Assembly: GCA_004362315.1 (NCBI GenBank)
Contig: SNWL01000009.1
Location: 310,001 to 374,000 of the forward strand
Direction of reading: 5' to 3'
Source: Mycobacterium sp. BK086
Lineage (GTDB): Bacteria; Actinomycetota; Actinomycetes; Mycobacteriales; Mycobacteriaceae
DNA length: 64,000 bases
Part shown: positions 52,318 through 60,326 of the stretch, in pieces
Layout: every line of letters begins with the position of its first letter
Position numbering within the stretch: the stretch's first letter is position 1
Position numbers and translations under genes: made by a program
Notes under the pieces: generated by a model
What the model saw: only the letters and a program-made list of their open reading frames with translations
The model's database searches: none
What the model was told of the DNA's origin: nothing

Positions 52318-53682
52318 TCAGCCCACCGACGCCGGCTCGAGCGCCATGACTTCCTTGGCCGCGCGTTCGCCCGAACGGACCGCACCGTCGACCCAGCCGT
52401 GCATGACACCCGACGTTTCGGTGCCTGCCCAATGGATGCGGCCGCACGGTTCGGTGATGGCGGGCCCGAACTCGGTGAGCACACCGGGCGGGCAATGGCT
52501 CAACATGCCTCCGCCGGAGTATCTTTCGACGCTCCAGTCCTGATCGAGGTAAGCCACCGGTGTCGCGGCCTGCTCACCGAATCGGTCGACGAGGTTGGCC
52601 AGAACTTCCTTCCTTCGGGCCTCGTGATCCATCTTCGAATACCGACGGCCCTGGGGGCCCTCGGTGATCACGCACATCACCCCGGGGCGCGGCTCGTCGG
52701 TGGAGGCGTCGATCGTCAGCGTCGCCAATGTGTCGGGCGCGAACGTCTGGCCGGTCAATCCGTCCTTACGCCAGAACGGCTCGTCGTACACGATGTTGAT
52801 CTTCACGACGGCACCACTGGGCATGCGCTGATGCAGGAACGACCGATCGACCGGGAGCATCGGCTCGTACAGGATGTGGCTTGCGATCGCGACCGGGACG
52901 GCCACGATCACCCGCTGTGCGCGCACGGTCATGCCGTCGGCCTCGACCGTGACGCCCCCCTCGTCCTGGACGATGCGCCGCACGGGCTGGTTCAGGTGCA
53001 GCGAGTCACCGAGTTCGGCGGCCATCTTGCTGGACACCGCACCCATCCCGCCGACGATGCGCGAATCCTGCGATCCGTCCTTGATACCGAGCACGAAGGA
53101 CGGCCCGCCACCGGAGGCCAGCTGCCGGAGCACGAACAACATCGAGGTCTCCGACGCTGCCGACGTGTACAGGCCCGCGATCGCCGCGTCGAGCAACGTA
53201 TGCGCCGGCTTGGACAGCGTGTGGTTCTCGAGCCACTCCGCGTAGGAGATTCGATCCAGCTTTGCGGCGTTCTTGGCTTCCCACGGTTTCTCGAGCGGGA
53301 TCGTCTTGCACAACCGCGTCAGATCGAGGAAGACCGCCCCCATGTTGAGTGCCGCCCACGGGCTCATCGTCAGCGGGATGGTGCCCTCGTAGCGAAAGTG
53401 TTTCCCGTCGACGACCATCATCGCTTCGCCGTCGATGTACTGCTTGTAGCTGCCGACACCGAACTCTGTCATGAGCCCGTAGATGGCGTCCTGACCAGGT
53501 CCGATCCAGGCGCCGCCGCGGTCGATCCAAATGCCCTCCGGGCCTTCGACGGTGAATGTGCGCCCACCGACACGGTCGCGGGCTTCCAGCAGGGCCACCG
53601 ATCGGCCCGCTTGTTTGAGTCGCAGTGCAGCAGTCAGTCCGGCAAAGCCTGCGCCGACCACACAGATCTCTACATCAGCCAT
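52318..53682 (-). CDS. Flavin monoamine oxidase family protein
   Basis: A 454-residue FAD enzyme. EICVVGAGFAGLTAALRLKQ is the dinucleotide-binding GxGxxG, followed by the family LLEARDRVGGRTFTV. The substrate core includes IDRGGAWIGPGQDAIYGLM, and the C-terminal FAD contact is GRIHWAGTETSGVMHGWVDG. These enzymes oxidise amines to imines with hydrogen peroxide as by-product, including putrescine and monoamines. Length is normal. It is convergent with the sedolisin operon (stop codons 3 bp apart) and divergent from the following hydrolase-like gene. Confidence 0.93.
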   Translation of the reverse strand: MADVEICVVGAGFAGLTAALRLKQAGRSVALLEARDRVGGRTFTVEGPEGIWIDRGGAWIGPGQDAIYGLMTEFGVGSYKQYIDGEAMMVVDGKHFRYEGTIPLTMSPWAALNMGAVFLDLTRLCKTIPLEKPWEAKNAAKLDRISYAEWLENHTLSKPAHTLLDAAIAGLYTSAASETSMLFVLRQLASGGGPSFVLGIKDGSQDSRIVGGMGAVSSKMAAELGDSLHLNQPVRRIVQDEGGVTVEADGMTVRAQRVIVAVPVAIASHILYEPMLPVDRSFLHQRMPSGAVVKINIVYDEPFWRKDGLTGQTFAPDTLATLTIDASTDEPRPGVMCVITEGPQGRRYSKMDHEARRKEVLANLVDRFGEQAATPVAYLDQDWSVERYSGGGMLSHCPPGVLTEFGPAITEPCGRIHWAGTETSGVMHGWVDGAVRSGERAAKEVMALEPASVG

Positions 53683-53768
53683 GGCTTATGGTGCGCTCAG
53701 CTGTGTGCATACTGGGTGCGTTTTGGCAAAGTGTTAACCGGCTTGCCGCACGGTCCCCAGGAGGACGA

Positions 53769-55232
53769 TTGAGCACCGACACCGCCGTACGCACCGCCGT
53801 GGTTTTCGTGCACGGCCTGCTCGAACGGCGGCCGATGGATATCTTCGACGACTTCGCGAAGACGGTGTTGCCTCGCCGCGACGGTCACTGGGAGTACTAC
53901 CCCCAGCCCGTCGAGATCACCGATTCCTACGAAGCGCGCCGCTACACCGTCCCGTCGGCGAGAACCGACATCTATGAGTACGACTGGTCGTTCTTGATGA
54001 CGGGTCCCCGCTACGCCGGATTCATTGCGGCGCTGGCGCGGTTGTTCCTGCGTCGGCCCAGCAATGTGCCCGATCAGCTGTTCGGTATCTGGCGTGCCGC
54101 GTGGCTGGTGCTGATCGTCCCGCTGACCGCCCTGGTCGGTGTGCTGGTTGTCGGCGGTTGGTATCTGCAATCCGGGGTGGCCGGTTGGATCATCGGACTG
54201 GTCACCAGCGTGGTTGTCCTCAGTATCGCGCTGGCCGTGCTGCGCATGGCGCCACGGGCGTTGCTGCGTAGCTTCCTGACGACCGGGTTTGTCAACGCCG
54301 CCCGGTATTTCGACCTGCTCGCGCCCGAGTCGCACGTGGTGCGACGGGCGATCCGCGGCGGCCTCGTCGATCTTCTGTATACCCTGCAGCAGGGACGCTA
54401 CGCGCGAATTGTCTTGGTGGGACACGGACTTGGCGGCTGCATCGCCTACGATGCGCTGACGGCATTGTGGGCCGAGACGCATGAGTTGCGCGCCGTACCG
54501 GCCGAGCGGCCTGAGGGCCTGGGATCGTTGCACGGGCTGGAGGCGGCCGCGGATCGGCTGACGGCCGAGCCGGACTCCGCAGGCGCGCTCGACGAGTTCC
54601 AGGCCGCACAGTTCGACTTGTGGCAGGACGTGCGTGGGCAGGGGAATCCCTGGCGCATCACCGATTTCGTCACGGTCGGAACGCCGATGGCGCTGGCTGA
54701 TTTCTTCGTCGGCCGCCCGCCGATCCTGGGCGGCCTCAGCCGCGGCGACGGGCGCCGGCATGATCTGTTCGACAAGCTGACTCGTGAGGGCGTGGTGGTC
54801 CGGTGCCCACCGCGATCGGAGGCGTTGCCCGTCGATGCCGCCGGAGTCGGGCCGGCGAGCTTCGGCTTCGATGGTGTGTTGGGAGCGCAGTCGCCGTTCG
54901 CGGTGACTCGGTGGACCAACATCTGGTTTCCGGTGCGCCGGGGCAGCATGCGTGGTGATTGGTTCGGCGGGCTCCTTCGCCCGTTGTTCGGGCCGGGCGT
55001 TCGGGAGATCGCGGTCAGCGGCAACCTGCCCGAGCGGCTGCGGCCGGGAGTCCCGCAGATCAAATACTTCAAGTACCCCGACCGTGACGCCGAAGGTGAT
55101 GTGGCGTTCCATCTCCGTGAAGTGCTTGCACTAGAGGATCTTTCGGGACTCGACGTCTCGGTGAACGCACCCGAGCCCGATCCCGCGACCGTGGAGCGCG
55201 TCGTGTACCGGTCTTGGCAGCGCAGCATGTGA
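53769..55232 (+). CDS. Alpha/beta-hydrolase-like membrane protein lacking the nucleophile serine
   Basis: A 487-residue protein. It opens with VRTAVVFVHGLLERRP, the strand-turn of alpha/beta hydrolases. Residues about 105-160 are two membrane helices (AAWLVLIVPLTALVGVLVVG, WIIGLVTSVVVLSIALAVL). Near residue 217 the nucleophile elbow reads LVGHGLGGCIAYDAL, where the usual GHSxGG Ser is Gly. It is therefore either a non-catalytic member or has a displaced nucleophile. The TTG start at 53769 has AGGAGG four bases upstream. Its stop overlaps the next small membrane gene. Function unknown. Confidence 0.72.
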   Translation: MSTDTAVRTAVVFVHGLLERRPMDIFDDFAKTVLPRRDGHWEYYPQPVEITDSYEARRYTVPSARTDIYEYDWSFLMTGPRYAGFIAALARLFLRRPSNVPDQLFGIWRAAWLVLIVPLTALVGVLVVGGWYLQSGVAGWIIGLVTSVVVLSIALAVLRMAPRALLRSFLTTGFVNAARYFDLLAPESHVVRRAIRGGLVDLLYTLQQGRYARIVLVGHGLGGCIAYDALTALWAETHELRAVPAERPEGLGSLHGLEAAADRLTAEPDSAGALDEFQAAQFDLWQDVRGQGNPWRITDFVTVGTPMALADFFVGRPPILGGLSRGDGRRHDLFDKLTREGVVVRCPPRSEALPVDAAGVGPASFGFDGVLGAQSPFAVTRWTNIWFPVRRGSMRGDWFGGLLRPLFGPGVREIAVSGNLPERLRPGVPQIKYFKYPDRDAEGDVAFHLREVLALEDLSGLDVSVNAPEPDPATVERVVYRSWQRSM

Positions 55233-55579
55233 TGACGCGAGCAATCGCCGTGCGGGTGGCCTGCGTGCTGTGCGCGGTCGCCGCGGTCCTGCTGGCCCTC
55301 ATCGGGTGGAACGACCTGTACTTCACCGGGTTCCCGGATTCGCATCTGACCGACTACGACAAAGCGGCCGAGCTGCCCAAGCGGGTGCTGATGCGGACGG
55401 ACTGGGGTTTCGCTTTGCTGTTCCTGTTCCTCGCGGTCTGGCCGCTCAAGCTCCGGACTCGCGGAATCGGGCTGGCAGTTGCGACGATCGCACTCGTCAT
55501 CGTCACGATCGTCCAGTGGGTCGGCATCCCTTGGTATTTCATCACCCACCTCGGTCTGGACAACGGAATCGGCGGCTAG
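55232..55579 (+). CDS. Small multi-span membrane protein
   Basis: A 115-residue protein with about three hydrophobic helices: AVRVACVLCAVAAVLLALIG, WGFALLFLFLAVWPLKL and LAVATIALVIVTIVQWVG. Between the first two lies an external acidic loop (FTGFPDSHLTDYDKAAELPK). No known family is recognised. The ATG at 55232 shares a base with the TGA of the hydrolase-like gene; a GTG three bases upstream is an alternative. The overlap suggests the two membrane proteins are made together and may interact. Confidence 0.65.
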   Translation: MTRAIAVRVACVLCAVAAVLLALIGWNDLYFTGFPDSHLTDYDKAAELPKRVLMRTDWGFALLFLFLAVWPLKLRTRGIGLAVATIALVIVTIVQWVGIPWYFITHLGLDNGIGG

Positions 55580-55689
55580 GTCCGCTATGTGACGTAGATC
55601 ACTTTATGGCTGTGAACCGTTCGGGGTGGGTTCGTCGTGAACCCAGGGAAGTCCGCCAACGTAGGCGGCTCCCACGAAAGGGGCGGGCG

Positions 55690-57000
55690 ATGAAGCTTGC
55701 CACGACGAAGGTCATCACCGTGACGGCGATGAATGTACTCGCCACGGCAGCAATGCATTTCCCGAGCGACCCGCCGTCGGCAGCTCCACCTGTGCAAGTC
55801 CGGCCGTACGCCCTGATCGGGTTACCCGACCACGCCGTCCCGCCGGTTGCACCGACCAGGCTCATCGCCGCCGAGATCGAAATGCCCACCGCCATTGCGG
55901 TGTTGGCGCCCGAGGTCGTCATACCTCACAGCAGCGTGATGCCGTTGCGGCCGGCGGGTACGCCCCGGATCATCAGCTCCGTATCGTTTCTGTCGCCGAC
56001 CGTGCATCGCTCGATCGCGGCGTCGACGTCCCGTCATCGACAGGCCGCCGCAGTGCCGGCACTGCCGACCCCGGATGCGGTCGCAGACCAGATTCGCGCG
56101 GCCGTCGCCGTCTACATCAGCAATGGCACCGCGGCACATCCCGACGCAGGTCTGTTGATCGGCAACGGATTCGACGGCGCGCCCGGCCAGGACGGTGGCC
56201 GCGGCGGCATGCTCTTCGGCAACGGTGGTCGGGGTGGTGACGGGGTGTTGAACATCAACGGCGGCTCGGCCGGCGATGGTGGTGACGCCGGACTGATCGG
56301 TAACGGTGGTGCCGGCGGCCGGGGCGGCGACCTGATCGCCACGACAAACGTCGCCGCATTCGGACGTCAAGGCGGCGATGGCGGCCGTGGCGGCCTACTG
56401 ATCGGCAATGGTGGCAAGGGCGGTACCGGCGGCACCGGCCAAAACCTCGACACCGGCGGCGCCGTCGGTGGCATCGGCGGACAGGGCGGTAAGGCCGGAG
56501 TGTTCGGCCGCGGCGGCGACGGTGGTCAGGGCGGAACCGCGAACGCCGGCACCGGAACCGCCCGGGCAGGCGCCGGCGGTGACGGCGGCCAGGGCGGACT
56601 CGTAGGCAATGGCGGCGCCGGTGGCACCGGCGGAGGCGGGTCGAGTAAGGGCAACGCCTTCGGCGGTGACGGTGGCAAGGGCGGTGAAGGTGGGCGAGTC
56701 GTCGGCACCGGCGGTAAGGGCGGCACCGGAGGGGCGGCCGGCAGCAACGTCGTGACCAGCACTGCCACCGGAGGCAAGGGTGGCAACGGCGGGAACAGTC
56801 ATGGGATCTTGCGGCCGGGCGGCGCGGCCGGCAACGGCGGCAATGCCCAGTCCCAACCGGGCACCGGTATCGGCGGCGACGGCGGCAATGGCGGCCGCGG
56901 CGGGCCTGGTGGAAATCCGGGGATGGGCGGTATCGGCGGCGTCGGCGTCGGCAGCACGCCGGGCAGCCATAACGGCAAGGCCGGCAGCGGGGCTGTCTAA
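55690..57000 (+). CDS. Secreted PGRS-domain protein without a PE domain
   Basis: A 436-residue exported Gly-rich protein. The N-terminus MKLATTKVITVTAMNVLATA AMHF looks like a signal or anchor. Residues about 30-140 are Pro/Ala-rich. From about residue 150 the sequence enters with LLIGNGFDGAPGQDGGRGG, the same style as the GRPLIGNGANGAPG entry of PE_PGRS proteins, followed by about 280 residues of GGxGG and GNGG repeats (GLIGNGGAGGRGGD, GVFGRGGDGGQGG). There is no PE domain. Residues such as VADQIRAAVAVYISNGTAA form the connecting helix. A GAAAGGGG ribosome site precedes ATG 55690. The gap of about 110 bp upstream holds no other gene. Confidence 0.82.
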   Translation: MKLATTKVITVTAMNVLATAAMHFPSDPPSAAPPVQVRPYALIGLPDHAVPPVAPTRLIAAEIEMPTAIAVLAPEVVIPHSSVMPLRPAGTPRIISSVSFLSPTVHRSIAASTSRHRQAAAVPALPTPDAVADQIRAAVAVYISNGTAAHPDAGLLIGNGFDGAPGQDGGRGGMLFGNGGRGGDGVLNINGGSAGDGGDAGLIGNGGAGGRGGDLIATTNVAAFGRQGGDGGRGGLLIGNGGKGGTGGTGQNLDTGGAVGGIGGQGGKAGVFGRGGDGGQGGTANAGTGTARAGAGGDGGQGGLVGNGGAGGTGGGGSSKGNAFGGDGGKGGEGGRVVGTGGKGGTGGAAGSNVVTSTATGGKGGNGGNSHGILRPGGAAGNGGNAQSQPGTGIGGDGGNGGRGGPGGNPGMGGIGGVGVGSTPGSHNGKAGSGAV

Positions 57001-57039
57001 AACCCGGTCACGCGCCGATCAGGCGCCAATGATGTAGGG

Positions 57040-57561
57040 ATGAAACTCAGGTTCGTCGGCGTCGGCGTCGTCGTCGCCACCGCTCTGCCGATCGTCTCGC
57101 CGGTCGCTCACGCGGATCGCGCCGAACCGCCGCCGCTGTACGGGTACTACACCCTGGCCATCGACTTCTCGAAGCAGAGCTTCGACGGTGCACCGACCCC
57201 GATGAACCCGATCAGCTTTCCGGTTCCCTTCAGCACGCGGTGCGACGTGGCCGGTTGCGTTGCGACCATGGACAACTCCGACGACCATGCCCGCAATCCG
57301 GCCGCGCCCATGTCCTATGACTATCGATGGAATGGCGACCGGTGGGAGACCAGCGGTCAATATCCGTACTTCTGCGATCGCAACGACCCGAACAGCGTTG
57401 TGCAGGCGACCCGTTCGGACTATTGGATCCCCAATCCCGATGGCAGTTTCTACGGCGAGCGCACACTCGTCATCGGTGGTGCCGGCTGCCCCGGTGAGGG
57501 ACCGGGCACACACGTGGTGCCGATCTCGTTGTCGCCCATCGATCCACCACCGCCGCGCTAG
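57040..57561 (+). CDS. Secreted protein of unknown function
   Basis: A 173-residue exported protein. The signal peptide is LRFVGVGVVVATALPIVSPV with cleavage likely after AHA. The mature part has PLYGYYTLAIDFSKQSFDGA, then a Cys pair region (FSTRCDVAGCVATMD), YRWNGDRWETSGQYPYFCDR and GAGCPGEGPGTHVVPISL. Four cysteines suggest two disulfides. It resembles small mycobacterial secreted proteins annotated only as hypothetical. It begins 40 bp after the PGRS gene and may share its transcript. It is convergent with the Ro/TROVE gene. Confidence 0.72.
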   Translation: MKLRFVGVGVVVATALPIVSPVAHADRAEPPPLYGYYTLAIDFSKQSFDGAPTPMNPISFPVPFSTRCDVAGCVATMDNSDDHARNPAAPMSYDYRWNGDRWETSGQYPYFCDRNDPNSVVQATRSDYWIPNPDGSFYGERTLVIGGAGCPGEGPGTHVVPISLSPIDPPPPR

Positions 57562-57566
57562 CGGAA

Positions 57567-57603
57567 TCGGGGGTGACGTCCTTTGCAGAATTGTCACCCC
57601 CGA
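57567..57603. terminator. Bidirectional hairpin terminator between convergent genes
   Basis: Bases 57567-57577 are exactly complementary to 57593-57603 around a 15-base loop. The 11-bp stem sits between the stop codons of the secreted-protein gene and the TROVE gene and could end both transcripts. Confidence 0.6.
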
Positions 57604-57607
57604 CCCA

Positions 57608-59254
57608 CTAGATGTCGCCGCGGGAGAAATCGGCCAGCACTGTCGGCACCGCCGAGTCGAACCCGGTGATGTCGAGCTGCCTCGGATCGGCCGGATCGGC
57701 GATCGAGTTGAGGCTGGCGGTCATTGCGACGACCACCAGTCGCGCGTCGATACCCATCCGCTGGCGGTACTGCTCGAGTGCCTGATGCGGGTGGATGTCG
57801 CCGTACCACGTCTCGTTGTCGGTGTAGATCTGGAACGTGTCGACCTTGATCCGGTGCTTGTGTGCCCAGACCATCGGCAGCGCGCAATCCGTGGCTCCGA
57901 ACGCGAGCCTGGACATGTACTTGCACACGTCGTCGAGGCGACGACGCGCGCTGATGTCCAGACCCCGGATCGCGGTGTTCGGGTAGCCGCCGGTGCCGGC
58001 GGTGAACCCGACGATCCGGCACCTCGGCTCGGTGGCCGCGGTGACCAGAGCGAGTGCAGCCGAGGCCTCCCGGCAGGTCACCGGCAGACCCGACACTCGA
58101 GAACCCATCGAACCCGAGACGTCCAGCGCCAGCAGCGTGCGCTTGTTCGCCGGACGCACCGCACCGTATGCCGCGTAGAACGCAGCGTCCAGCGCATCGG
58201 CGATCCGCGGGACCGGGGTCCAGCGGCCGCCCTCACCCCACCCGGAAGCGTAAGTACGCTGTGCCACAAGCACATTGACCGGGTGCACGCGGGCGCGTGC
58301 CAGCCGATCGGCGTCGGCCAGCTGGGCGGCCACCGTCTCACCGACCTCGCCGTCGAGCAGGCCGAGGCGGGTCAGACGCGGAAGCTGGCGCATCAGCGCC
58401 GTCTGCGGCAAGCCGCGGACGATCAGCGCCTCCCACACCGCCGGCTCGGCCAGCGCTGCGTCGGGCAGCATCTCCCAGGACATACCGTGCCCACGGTCGA
58501 CGATCTCGACCCACCGCGCCGCCGTCGAGGCCGCCTTGGCGTCCTCGAAGTCGGCGATGATCGCGATCTCGTCGGGCACGACGTCGCACGCGGTCACCTG
58601 AGCGGACGTGCCGTGCACGACCGTGTCGCCAAGGCCCCTGCCCACCGCCCAGTTCAGGGCGATACGACGAGCCGGGTCGACGACCCCGCCCGGGCTGGCC
58701 AGCCGCAGCACATCGCGGTGGCGCCAGCCCTCGCGCTGCCGGTACTTGACCAGCTGGTAGGCCAGCCGGTCGACCGGCTGCTCGGTGTACCACCGGCCCA
58801 CGGCCCGACGCAGCGTGCGACCCCACCCACGGAACTGCTCGACGTAAGTAACGAACAGGAACAGGTGGGTGCCGGTGCGCGCGACGCGCGGCAGTGCCGC
58901 CAGCGCCGCGCGACGACCGTCGACACTGTCGACCGATGCCGCGATCGCCAGGGCGAACAGGGCCGGGTTCGGCTTGGGAGCCCGGCCCGCCTCGGAGATC
59001 TCGACGATCAGGTTCACCAGTCGCACAGGGTCATTGGCGGCAACCCGCAGTACCACGTCGGCGTTGTCGCGCGTCAGCTCGCGGGCGGAGACGTAGAACG
59101 TCCCGCCGTCGGTGCCCAGCGTCAGGAAGCGGCGCACCCGCGCCCAGTCATCGACCGAAAAGGTGTAGCCGCCAGCGGCATTGAGCACTTGTTCCGGCTT
59201 CGCGGCATGACGCTGCGGTGTCCGTCGCAGGCCGATCGTCTTGAGAATGTCCAT
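57608..59254 (-). CDS. rsr: Ro60/Rsr-type TROVE domain RNA-binding protein
   Basis: A 548-residue Ro autoantigen orthologue. The N-terminal two-thirds is the HEAT-like TROVE ring (YTFSVDDWARVRRFLTLGTD GGTFYVSARELT then VRLVNLIVEISEAG). Residues about 365-545 form a von Willebrand A domain with the MIDAS motif DVSGSMGSR near residue 375. Ro rings bind Y RNA on the outside and pass misfolded RNA through the centre. In bacteria Ro and a Y RNA tether the exonuclease PNPase and act in RNA turnover under stress (known from Deinococcus and Salmonella). Two Y-RNA-like genes lie directly upstream on the same strand, and AAAGGAG precedes ATG 59254. Confidence 0.92.
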   Translation of the reverse strand: MDILKTIGLRRTPQRHAAKPEQVLNAAGGYTFSVDDWARVRRFLTLGTDGGTFYVSARELTRDNADVVLRVAANDPVRLVNLIVEISEAGRAPKPNPALFALAIAASVDSVDGRRAALAALPRVARTGTHLFLFVTYVEQFRGWGRTLRRAVGRWYTEQPVDRLAYQLVKYRQREGWRHRDVLRLASPGGVVDPARRIALNWAVGRGLGDTVVHGTSAQVTACDVVPDEIAIIADFEDAKAASTAARWVEIVDRGHGMSWEMLPDAALAEPAVWEALIVRGLPQTALMRQLPRLTRLGLLDGEVGETVAAQLADADRLARARVHPVNVLVAQRTYASGWGEGGRWTPVPRIADALDAAFYAAYGAVRPANKRTLLALDVSGSMGSRVSGLPVTCREASAALALVTAATEPRCRIVGFTAGTGGYPNTAIRGLDISARRRLDDVCKYMSRLAFGATDCALPMVWAHKHRIKVDTFQIYTDNETWYGDIHPHQALEQYRQRMGIDARLVVVAMTASLNSIADPADPRQLDITGFDSAVPTVLADFSRGDI

Positions 59255-59293
59255 GGGGCTACTCCTTTCGTTGTGGGTGTGACGTTGTTGAAA

Positions 59294-59375
59294 GCTGCGA
59301 GCGTGGGTGTGAACCGACCGGAGTATGGATTCGAACCATAGGAGCCAGGTAACCGACCGACGTCCGGCTCGCAGC
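59294..59375 (-). ncRNA. Short Y-RNA-like noncoding RNA (T-arm only)
   Basis: An RNA of about 82 nt on the minus strand. Its ends pair perfectly over 9 bp (plus-strand 59294-59302 with 59367-59375). Just inside the 5' end it carries the motif read on plus as 59348-59370, shared with the longer upstream RNA at 21 of 23 positions and expected to be the Ro-binding stem. The distal part has one tRNA T-arm-like hairpin: five-bp stem TATGG/CCATA closing the loop TTCGAAT. No D-arm is seen. It ends about 40 bp before the rsr start codon. Confidence 0.7.
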
Positions 59376-59395
59376 AATCAAGTTGTGGGCCAGGC

Positions 59396-59531
59396 GATGT
59401 GAGCGTCTAGTGCCGACCGGCGTTAGCGCTCTGCCAAACTGAGCTACTGTCCCGCCGAAGCGAGACAGACGGGATTCGAACCCGCGACCTAACCATTCAA
59501 AGTGGTAACCGATCAACGTCCGGCTCACATC
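59396..59531 (-). ncRNA. yrlA: YrlA-like Y RNA with a circularly permuted tRNA module
   Basis: An RNA of about 136 nt on the minus strand. The ends pair over nine bases (plus 59396-59404 with 59523-59531), forming the Ro-binding end with the 23-nt motif at plus 59504-59526. Inside, read 5' to 3', it has an anticodon-arm-like hairpin (ACCA CTTTGAA TGGT, plus 59492-59506) and a T-arm (GCGGG TTCGAAT CCCGT, plus 59469-59485). Then comes an acceptor stem CTGTCTCGC/GCGGGACAG closed by a TTCG tetraloop (59447-59468), and a D-arm (59428-59444). The 3' half of the tRNA thus precedes the 5' half. Bacterial Y RNAs next to Ro genes are known tRNA mimics. Confidence 0.82.
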
Positions 59532-59551
59532 ACCGGGCTGAACGAACTGTA

Positions 59552-59566
59552 CGGCAGCGTCTGCCG
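59552..59566. promoter_or_regulatory. Small hairpin in the divergent region before the Y-RNA locus
   Basis: CGGCAG (59552-59557) and CTGCCG (59561-59566) pair around CGT. It lies between the Y-RNA 5' end (minus strand) and the plus-strand gene starting at 59607, where both promoters must be. It could be a leader hairpin or operator. No clear -10 or -35 was recognised. Confidence 0.3.
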
Positions 59567-59606
59567 CTGGGCGACTGATTATTTCGCCTGTTTGAGGGCG
59601 CCGCGA

Positions 59607-60323
59607 ATGGGACATCATGGAACGGTGAAACTGTTACCCACACCTGACGTCACACTGTCCGATTCCGAGGTCGAAGACGCACTCGGGCGGGCCGTCGCGG
59701 TCATCAACCCGCTGCTCGATGTGCTGTGGGGGACAGACCCTTTCGGGCTCAAGCGGCAATCCCCGCCGAACGCCGTGTCGTGGGCGCTCAACGCCGCCGA
59801 TATCCCGGGCACCCTGGCCTGGGACGAGCTGACTACCGACGAGCGGATCAGCTGGTGGGTGTGGCGCGTCGGCGCGCTCAACACGGTCGTGGTGGCGTTC
59901 CCCGGCGTGCTGGGTGTCATCGGGCGACGACTGCCGATCCAGGATTTGCTCGGGTTCGCCAGTCAGGCCATCGTGCTGGTCGCGGTGGCCCGAGAACTCG
60001 GCGTCACCGATCGTCGGCCGCAGGTCCAGTTGCTCGCCTCGGTGCTGTGCGGACGGGATCTGTCGGCCGGGGTCCTCGACGCCGACGAGCACCCGCCGGT
60101 GTCGATCGAGTTCACGCCGAAGGGGATCGTCTCGGCGTTGTGGAAATTGGTCGGTGTCTTCGACGCCATCGGCGACGAGCTCGCGAAGCGGCCGCACCCG
60201 CGCGCGCCGTTCCGCTACGTGGCCATGCTGCCCGCCGTGGGAGCGGTGGCGTCGTACCTCGGGGAGTGCGGTGCGCTGTCTCGCGCGGCCAAAGCAGGCC
60301 GGCGGTGGATCGAGCAGCGGTGA
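59607..60323 (+). CDS. Conserved hypothetical protein
   Basis: Not recognised. A 238-residue cytoplasmic protein with LLPTPDVTLSDSEVEDALGR, INPLLDVLWGTDPFGLKRQS, WWVWRVGALNTVVVAFPGVL and LGFASQAIVLVAVARELGVT. The helices are moderately hydrophobic but not long enough to be convincing membrane spans. ATG 59607 has GAGGG eight bases upstream; GTG 59625 is an alternative, and a longer frame to 59502 would run through the Y-RNA gene. It is divergent from the Ro/Y-RNA unit and convergent with the next gene (3 bp between stops). Its link to the Ro system, if any, is unknown. Confidence 0.65.
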   Translation: MGHHGTVKLLPTPDVTLSDSEVEDALGRAVAVINPLLDVLWGTDPFGLKRQSPPNAVSWALNAADIPGTLAWDELTTDERISWWVWRVGALNTVVVAFPGVLGVIGRRLPIQDLLGFASQAIVLVAVARELGVTDRRPQVQLLASVLCGRDLSAGVLDADEHPPVSIEFTPKGIVSALWKLVGVFDAIGDELAKRPHPRAPFRYVAMLPAVGAVASYLGECGALSRAAKAGRRWIEQR

Positions 60324-60326
60324 GGC

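Noticed and set aside
56150-57000. CRISPR-like or DNA tandem repeat array in the GGC-rich stretch
   Set aside because: The periodicity is at the codon level of GGxGG repeats within one open frame, with no constant repeat and spacer lengths.
59400-59531. Two partial tRNA genes or a tRNA pseudogene
   Set aside because: T-arm and D-arm fragments first looked like broken tRNAs. The perfect terminal stem, the tetraloop-closed acceptor stem and the adjacent Ro gene fit a Y RNA much better.
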